Shown here: one piece after another, positions 60,501 through 64,000 of the stretch
Numbering within the stretch: the first letter of the stretch is position 1
Layout of the letters: each line of letters starts with the position of its first letter
Position numbers and translations under genes: made by a program
Notes under the pieces: model-generated
Databases searched by the model: none
The model's input: only the letters and a program-made list of their open reading frames with translations
Told to the model about the DNA's origin: nothing
NCBI GenBank assembly: GCA_910588955.1
Contig: CAJURQ010000002.1
Span: 261,758-325,757, forward strand
DNA length: 64,000 bases
DNA from: an uncultured Lachnospiraceae bacterium
GTDB taxonomy: Bacteria; Bacillota; Clostridia; Lachnospirales; Lachnospiraceae
Reading direction: 5' to 3'

Positions 60501-62673
60501 CGGAAAATACCAGTGAATACCAGTTTTCATGATCTGTTACCGGCTGTAATTCATACACATTGTTATTGCTGCTGTCTTTTCCGGAAGGAGTCAGTTTCGT
60601 AATACTGCCGTCTTCCTCATTTATCACAGACAATTCCGTTGCTGCCGAGTTATTGTCTAACTGAATCGCCGGAATTACCTCCTCACTGTATACATAGAAG
60701 GTAACGTTCCGCATAATCTGCGCAGCCTTATCACCTTCGTATCCAATGCCGCCCTTGACCGCAAATGTATCGTTTGCACCGGAAGCCAGTTTGCCATAGA
60801 TCTCGGACTGTTCGGTTTCATCGTATGTAGCTAACGGTACCTTCTGTGCATCATTTGACGCGGTACCCGCCGTTTTGGTATAAATCTTGAAACCCGCGTC
60901 GGCACCGCTGTTCATAAACGAAAGAGGAATGCTGTACCAGCCCGCATAGCCAGACACCTCTGTCATCTTGTATGTCTTGCCGTCGCTCCCCACATTCCAG
61001 TTTGCCTCAACTGCCGTAGTCGTCAGATTCTTTTTGTCTGTACTTCCATCCCAGCAATACAGACCGATCTCATCTTCTGTATCACCGACATAGTAGTAGA
61101 ACGTTACATCGGCGCTCAATGACACCAACGCCTTCATCGCGTCCTGCAGATTGTTGTAGGCTGTCGTTATTGCATCGCTTGTAAAAGTATCCGGCTGCGC
61201 GCTGTTATCGCTTTCCGCTGCCTGCGCCTCTGCCAACGCTGTGCTAAATACAGTCCAAGTCGATTCTGTATAGCCCGTCTCACCTTTATCCGTGATCTTC
61301 TTAACGTCATCCGATGCCAGAAGTTCCTTAAGCTTTCCGAGTGTTATCCCGTCAGCCTCTTCTGTAGTTTTATAGAAAGTGCCATCTTTGTAGTAAACCC
61401 TGCCTTCAAAAACAGGAGAACAATCTACTGCGCCCTCCGTATTTTCCTCTCCGGCAAAATTCAGTTTCCAGTCGTAACTATTATCTGTTTTGGACTTTGT
61501 GTATAACTGAACATTCTCCAGTTTTTCTCCGGATGTAAATTGCTCCGGAACAACGAACGTCAGATTATACCAGCAGCTCCCCTCGTCATCCGCTGTGAAA
61601 TCATAACGCTTCGCCCAAGATTCCTCCGCACTCACTGTACAGTCCTGCAGAGTACCCTCACTGTCGACATAGGAAAGACCGCCTTCTTTAACTGCAATTG
61701 AAGGTATCCCTGTTTCATCATATATATGCAGCGTGACTTGCCGCATAATGGCAGTAACCATGTCAGAATCACTGGTTTTCGCATAACCTTTCCAATCTTT
61801 CACCGCATAAGATACTACGCTGTCCCCCAAAAGTTCCTCATAAAGTGCCCTATTATTCCATGCGTCAAAGCTAGCTGCCTTAGTCGCTGTACTTTCTCCT
61901 GATATTTTCTTATGGATATTGAATCCCGCATTGGAAGAAACCGTATTATCGGATTCTGTTACCTCATCTGAAATCGTCAAGTCAATCGTATACCAACCTG
62001 CAAAACCTTCAACCTGCTCCATTATATAGTATTGATCATTCCATTCTGTCATGGAAGTCGAGGTCGTACTAATGCTGCCGCCTGCATTACTCCATAATTC
62101 AGCTCCAAGCTCAAATGACTCCGTCTCATCCTCCGACGGTTCACAATAAAAATAAAACTGTTTCGCCCCATCGGCACGCGCACTTTTCACCGCCATCAAG
62201 CCCTTGTCATTCTTCTTAATCACAGGCTTGCTGTCGTCTTCATCATCCTTATCTTCCAGATCAGGATCCTTCACTTCCTCATCATCGGGCGCCTCCTGAT
62301 CTTCATTCCCCGTATCTTTCCCGTCGGAACTATCATCACTGCTGTCGTCTCCGGGCGTCGTCGTATCATCACCCGGCTTATTCTGGTCATCCGAACCTTC
62401 CTGATTGGAATCATCATCACCCTCGTTGTTTTCACCATCCGTCGCAGGGTTGCTGCCCTCGTCAGGCTTCTGAACCGCATCTTCGTTTCCTTCAGACGGC
62501 GTCACATCCGTGCTGTCATCCACAGGATCCGTCAGCCCCCCCCCCTCGTTTTCCACGTCCGGCTGTGCCGCATACACAGTCATACCGGAAATGGCTGATC
62601 CTGTCAGAATCATTGCCGCGCTCAGGACGCCGCAAAGACTTCTTCGCAAATACTGTCTTACCTGTTTCCTCAT
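54532..62673 (-). CDS. Giant secreted GH53 endo-beta-1,4-galactanase with FIVAR, CBM-like and tandem beta repeats
   Basis: 2713 residues. Signal peptide (1-35, cleavage after AYA), acidic D/E-rich linker (to about 160), three related beta-type modules ending GWYSIP-like, each followed by a FIVAR domain (about 437-515, 791-870 and 1032-1108). The GH53 catalytic domain follows (about 1120-1510) with acid/base Glu1271 in VQVGNETN and nucleophile Glu1369 in MVAETSW. An Ig-like domain (1511-1600), a CBM61-like domain starting ILADPGFEKGITHPDW (1601-1760), an InlB-B-like repeat (1762-1865) and about eight tandem beta repeats (motif YTVSYxNN and ITGKGNFTGT) complete it. There is no LPXTG or S-layer anchor. 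It would hydrolyse pectic galactan outside the cell. A G10 tract lies at codons 43-46. Confidence 0.95.
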   Translation of the reverse strand: MRKQVRQYLRRSLCGVLSAAMILTGSAISGMTVYAAQPDVENEGGGLTDPVDDSTDVTPSEGNEDAVQKPDEGSNPATDGENNEGDDDSNQEGSDDQNKPGDDTTTPGDDSSDDSSDGKDTGNEDQEAPDDEEVKDPDLEDKDDEDDSKPVIKKNDKGLMAVKSARADGAKQFYFYCEPSEDETESFELGAELWSNAGGSISTTSTSMTEWNDQYYIMEQVEGFAGWYTIDLTISDEVTESDNTVSSNAGFNIHKKISGESTATKAASFDAWNNRALYEELLGDSVVSYAVKDWKGYAKTSDSDMVTAIMRQVTLHIYDETGIPSIAVKEGGLSYVDSEGTLQDCTVSAEESWAKRYDFTADDEGSCWYNLTFVVPEQFTSGEKLENVQLYTKSKTDNSYDWKLNFAGEENTEGAVDCSPVFEGRVYYKDGTFYKTTEEADGITLGKLKELLASDDVKKITDKGETGYTESTWTVFSTALAEAQAAESDNSAQPDTFTSDAITTAYNNLQDAMKALVSLSADVTFYYYVGDTEDEIGLYCWDGSTDKKNLTTTAVEANWNVGSDGKTYKMTEVSGYAGWYSIPLSFMNSGADAGFKIYTKTAGTASNDAQKVPLATYDETEQSEIYGKLASGANDTFAVKGGIGYEGDKAAQIMRNVTFYVYSEEVIPAIQLDNNSAATELSVINEEDGSITKLTPSGKDSSNNNVYELQPVTDHENWYSLVFSAPSEFKENSKKIAGLFEKKSDGSYGWVMDLVDEVPAESEDWKLGFTPVFDGRPYYKDGEFYASFELADKVTLLQLKELLASEKITKIVGNGESYYTPETWTAFSTAKTQADKAVSDNDSKGDDYAGDDIKAAYITLSKAAELMEPLVDEAVTLYFYSDALKEYTDSATEVHHLYMSTWNKEKIASSKEEVKLSQGTWDYSAYVFDEVTDEAVNLGYADWYSIPVKVIKANDGEDGDGFIIQTGKAVTADNTVTHTALESDTGLIKISYWENADIYTKLVALTAGGSIAIKDGKAFDSIKEAEEAAEADKITIEKLQKLVDDAKKLKQEDYKKGWEAFQTALTAAEAVLKAAADAADDSTKTAPTEEEIKKAYDDLKAAIDELISKDAVDATVNVKPVALTDDFITGADLSSYISLKESGTVFKDENGKPLSDAAFFKYLRDGGTNWVRIRIWNNPYDSSGRGYGGGNNDLEKAKKIGKLATDAGMRVLIDFHYSDFWADPAKQQAPKAWKALGLSEKEEAVYNYTLNSLNALKTAGVDVGMVQVGNETNNAICGENSRENMAKIFNAGSRAVRAFDQNCLVALHFTNPEKGSYYTGWAGDLRKYEVDYDVFASSYYPFWHGTTSNLESVLTDVAEKYGKKVMVAETSWTTSWEDGDGHENTAPRTTQDLDYDISLQGQADEIRDVVNAVNNVNKSQPGKAIGVFYWEPAWISPYYVYDEDGNADDKLVKQNQEAWEKYGSGWAASYASEYDPDDAGKWYGGSAVDNQSWFDFEGNALATAKIYSLIRTGAVADLAIASIGFAKDQNPLEVPLGTEIVYPKAVATYNDGSTKELDVEWDKDETDLVNTDKAGEYVVHGTVTEGEKVYKLTLTIKVIRAAAANILADPGFEKGITHPDWKVEGTENCISSGEAQWKENPRSGVYAMNFWSQDPAEFSVSQTVAPETGIYTFGGYIQGDGAGTEDVQYAFVEVSGADGKLKFRRQTSFTLNGWRNWSNPEITGIEISAGDSVKVGVTIAATETGTNGVWGSLDDFYLFGTHTVSVAEGIEHGSVETSVVRADSGEKVAVTVTPDEGYYLDTMTLSGASITAENWDNILTSVNGTVAFKAAAEGTTNAAVLTYAAETAEAKSDTFTMPNGNVIVSATFKSVFGDTAEKVDLNAKDEAGKYLVQVNAGESTAPDGENPIPAQFHTGKNVTPEVELSYKGYKLTTADYTVSYANNKNITTADSMAKITLTAKGDKFTGTREILFEIKADTRKEFSAKKLKVVFEASDKNGKTDKAAQAVYYLGKEKEIEPKISLYHIADDIQDGSKAIPSDQYKVYYQNNKKIGKATLVVLPTDTALNNPDGYREGSVTANFTIAKCPVNQENMTVTISSTANYYTGKKVEPSVTVKYEYTEQDGNKKTVTLAKGTDYTVSCTNNVNANVYKNAEGKYEPINPNKVSTVKITGKGNFTGTRTTVDLVQPNNKPGTDKFTFEIRPRDLGGLGENALTVADLAEKTSAQALKITVKDGTKKLAASQYEITEITRTHDKDGNALAEKVTVYSKVNETVTGIAKVKEAGTYAVKIAGKAKSNYEGTLSESFRVVDKEHLISNAKITVTGKFYYTGDPVTLTTTGDTPNLKVSLGSGGKAVTLEAQDSKTSTKDGYYVEYMDRSNINAGKAVIKITGTGKYTGVKTASFTINKRTLTVSGNTVSENEKGKRSTFAYVKLSEKNIKAKQDGIWTPSEAPDGLLINTDTADKTEYGSLEIPYTGYVLSPELKFNFKTCDTETVKELPGSDYTVKYTIGKWENGAAPVTATVKGRGNYSGSVKIQNLFTVTARDLRNFSIDVSPITYNGKALKPAVTFRDKETGKIVDLKLNAAYSVSYKNNKDIKSVSGKQPVLTVKVKGKGWITDNTVPATKSRDVNFTINQAEIIKTDVNDVVFQTFRGKALKPKVTIKVNGRKLKEGKDYELTYDKNIKRSGSNTATVTIKGKGNYFTRRPIEKTFIIK
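62536..62545 (-). repeat. Homopolymeric tract (ten G in the coding strand) inside the galactanase gene
   Basis: Ten consecutive C on the plus strand, coding for Glu43-Gly-Gly-Gly46, eight residues after the signal peptide cleavage site. A change of one base would shift the frame at codon 46 and abolish the 2713-residue product, so it is a candidate slipped-strand phase-variation site. Confidence 0.65.
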
Positions 62674-62728
62674 GGTCTTCCTCCCATCTTTGCTGTACTA
62701 CCCACTTGTACCTTCCTTAAAACGTACC

Positions 62729-62746
62729 TGCGCAACCGCTTGCGCA
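62729..62746. promoter_or_regulatory. LacI-family operator of the galactanase gene
   Basis: TGCGCAACCGCTTGCGCA is an inverted repeat with the GCAA-nCGn-TTGC core of LacI/GalR-family operators. It sits about 15 bases downstream of the predicted start point, where repressor binding would block elongation. A galactan or galactose-responsive LacI regulator is likely; its gene is not in the window. Confidence 0.75.
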
Positions 62747-62759
62747 AATGTCTATATTT

Positions 62760-62788
62760 ATTATAGTAAAAGCAAACATTTTACGCAA
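62760..62788 (-). promoter_or_regulatory. Sigma-A promoter of the galactanase gene
   Basis: On the minus strand TTGCGT (62783-62788) and a perfect TATAAT (62760-62765) are exactly 17 bases apart. The start point is near 62753, giving a leader of about 80 bases with GGAGG ten bases before the ATG. Confidence 0.8.
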
Positions 62789-62871
62789 GCAACATTGTCC
62801 CGTATTATTTACCAATCTTTCCAACTGTTTTTTAGGAAAAAACAACAAATGTTGTCCATTGCAGCCAAAAC

Positions 62872-62903
62872 AAAAAAGCCGTTCCCGAAGAACCGGCTTT
62901 TTT
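62872..62903. terminator. Rho-independent terminator after the M56-like gene
   Basis: AAAAAAGCCG pairs with CGGCTTTTTT around a GAA/TTC-closed loop, symmetric enough to work in both directions. It lies about 25 bases after the M56-like stop codon and ends that transcript before the galactanase promoter. Confidence 0.85.
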
Positions 62904-62927
62904 CAATCATATTTCATGTACGCAATT

Positions 62928-64000
62928 TCACTCTACATCCTGCACAACCCAAATCCCATCCTCCCCGTAAGGCTGTACCAGTTTCACCTTTGCATTTCCA
63001 CCGTCCGCCGGAAAAGAAACAGTTACTTCCACACTGCCGTCCGGCTGCCTGCTGCCCACCGCGACTGCCGACTGCCCCTCTTCCTCAGATAAATTCAAAA
63101 GACGCCGCGCCGCCGTCTCCGGCGCAAATAAATCCTCATACTCCTGATAGTATTCCCTGTTCTCCAGCGCATTTTCATTGAGCGACTCCCCCGCGCCGTT
63201 TGCCAGATAGTCGATGGGCGTGCCATTGATACCCTCGCCATAAGCCTGCGCAAAACTGTCGCTGTCGGAAATGCCATCCAGATAACGCAAACTGCTTGCG
63301 ACGACCTGATACTCGCCGCCTTCACGATTCCATGTCAGAATCTCCTGCCACACCGTCACATGAGGGTCCGACGTCCATGCATAATATAAAATTGCTGTCC
63401 TGCTCTCCGTGCACTCCACGATGCGGTAATCCTGCTCATCGTCCCAAGGCCAAGGGCTTGACCAGCCAAATACATAACTGCCCTCTTCTCCGCTCAGAAG
63501 CGCCTCCTCTTCCAGCTGTTCCCTTATCTGCGCCGTGCTGAGATTCGCGATCGTATTTCCGTCACGGTTACAGACAGCCCTCGCCCATGCATCCGCCGCC
63601 AGCCGCAGTTCCTCATTTTCCGCTCCGGCAGCCTGCCCCGTTTCCGCATCCCCTGCCTCTGCCCTCCACGGATCAGTGCCAAAAACCACCGCCGCCGCCG
63701 CAATTACCGCCAAAGCAATCCCCACAGCCACACGGTTCGGCTTACGCCAGCGCATGACATTTTTAATGCGCGTTTTGGTGTCACCTTCCCCAAATGCCAA
63801 CGGCGTGCCGCTCGAAAATAGCCTGCCGGTCGCCAGATTCAGCAGAGAAGTCGCGTAATCCGCTCGGATATCTTCTCCCATCTTTCGCATAACTGCCTCG
63901 TCACAGGACATTTCCATATCCTTCCCGGATAAATAATATGCCGCCCAAATCAGAGGGTGGAACCAGTATATCGCCAACGTCAAAAACGATAACATTCTCA
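62928..64000 (-). CDS. M56/BlaR1-like membrane protein, C-terminal part (runs off the right edge)
   Basis: The frame is open to the right edge; at least 356 residues are visible. The first part LSFLTLAIYWFHPLIWAAYYLSGKDMEMSCDEAVMRKMG is the last membrane helices and the conserved C-D-E-A-V block of the BlaR1/MecR1 M56 peptidases; the HExxH zinc site would be upstream, outside the window. One membrane helix (VAVGIALAVIAAAAVVFG) then leads to an extracellular domain of about 250 residues with a short acidic linker. Relatives sense beta-lactams or other cell-wall stress and cleave a BlaI-type repressor. The sensor domain here is not a penicillin-binding domain, so the signal is unknown. Confidence 0.85.
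   Translation of the reverse strand, partial: RMLSFLTLAIYWFHPLIWAAYYLSGKDMEMSCDEAVMRKMGEDIRADYATSLLNLATGRLFSSGTPLAFGEGDTKTRIKNVMRWRKPNRVAVGIALAVIAAAAVVFGTDPWRAEAGDAETGQAAGAENEELRLAADAWARAVCNRDGNTIANLSTAQIREQLEEEALLSGEEGSYVFGWSSPWPWDDEQDYRIVECTESRTAILYYAWTSDPHVTVWQEILTWNREGGEYQVVASSLRYLDGISDSDSFAQAYGEGINGTPIDYLANGAGESLNENALENREYYQEYEDLFAPETAARRLLNLSEEEGQSAVAVGSRQPDGSVEVTVSFPADGGNAKVKLVQPYGEDGIWVVQDVE

Overview
The window looks like part of a low-GC-type Gram-positive genome with raised GC, most likely a Lachnospiraceae-like member of the Clostridia. This is an inference from the orphan Spo0A DNA-binding protein, the DUF3048 lipoprotein, the FIVAR-containing galactanase, strong AGGAGG-type ribosome binding sites and sigma-A promoters. 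No rRNA, tRNA, CRISPR array or insertion sequence was seen.

Region 1 (1 to about 51080, all on the minus strand, read right to left) is a very large surface-glycan locus. Its upstream end carries nucleotide-sugar genes: rfbD, gmd and fcl. Next come a membrane protein and a stand-alone Spo0A DNA-binding domain with two exact 0A boxes and its own terminator. After the terminator lie a DPM-like GT2, another GT2, the initiating polyprenyl-phosphate sugar transferase, a 368-base non-coding stretch holding a long imperfect inverted repeat, a Wzz-like protein, an EpsG-like Wzy polymerase and five further glycosyltransferases. Then follow a GT39-like protein, a DUF6056-like membrane protein, mtnA, and the pseudaminic acid genes pseB, pseC, an aminotransferase-PseG fusion, pseF and pseI. 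An ATP-grasp ligase, a GT52-like transferase, a PglK-like ABC flippase, GtrA, an acyltransferase, two GNAT enzymes, rffA, several polytopic GT-C-like proteins, a second DPM-like GT2, argC, a WaaL-like ligase and the start of a FlaA1/CapD-like dehydratase complete the locus. Internal promoters with good -10 and -35 elements precede fcl, mtnA, the ABC flippase, rffA and an AAA ATPase, so the locus is probably several overlapping transcription units.

Working model: GDP-fucose, dTDP-Fuc4N(Ac), dTDP-rhamnose and CMP-pseudaminic acid feed the cytoplasmic transferases. The lipid-linked chain starts on the sugar transferase, is exported by the ABC flippase, polymerised by the Wzy protein and sized by the Wzz protein. 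It may be transferred to its acceptor by the WaaL-like protein. Two DPM-like GT2 enzymes, GtrA and about seven GT-C-like membrane proteins suggest extracytoplasmic decoration from polyprenyl-monophosphate sugars.

Region 2 (51186-53160, minus strand) is an MFS transporter and its TetR regulator, with two operator palindromes in the promoter. Region 3 (53228-54520, plus strand) is a DUF3048 lipoprotein followed by a bidirectional terminator. Region 4 (54532-62788, minus strand) is a 2713-residue secreted GH53 galactanase with a LacI-type operator downstream of a strong promoter and a ten-G tract just after the signal peptide. Region 5 (62872-64000) is the C-terminal part of an M56/BlaR1-like protein with its terminator.
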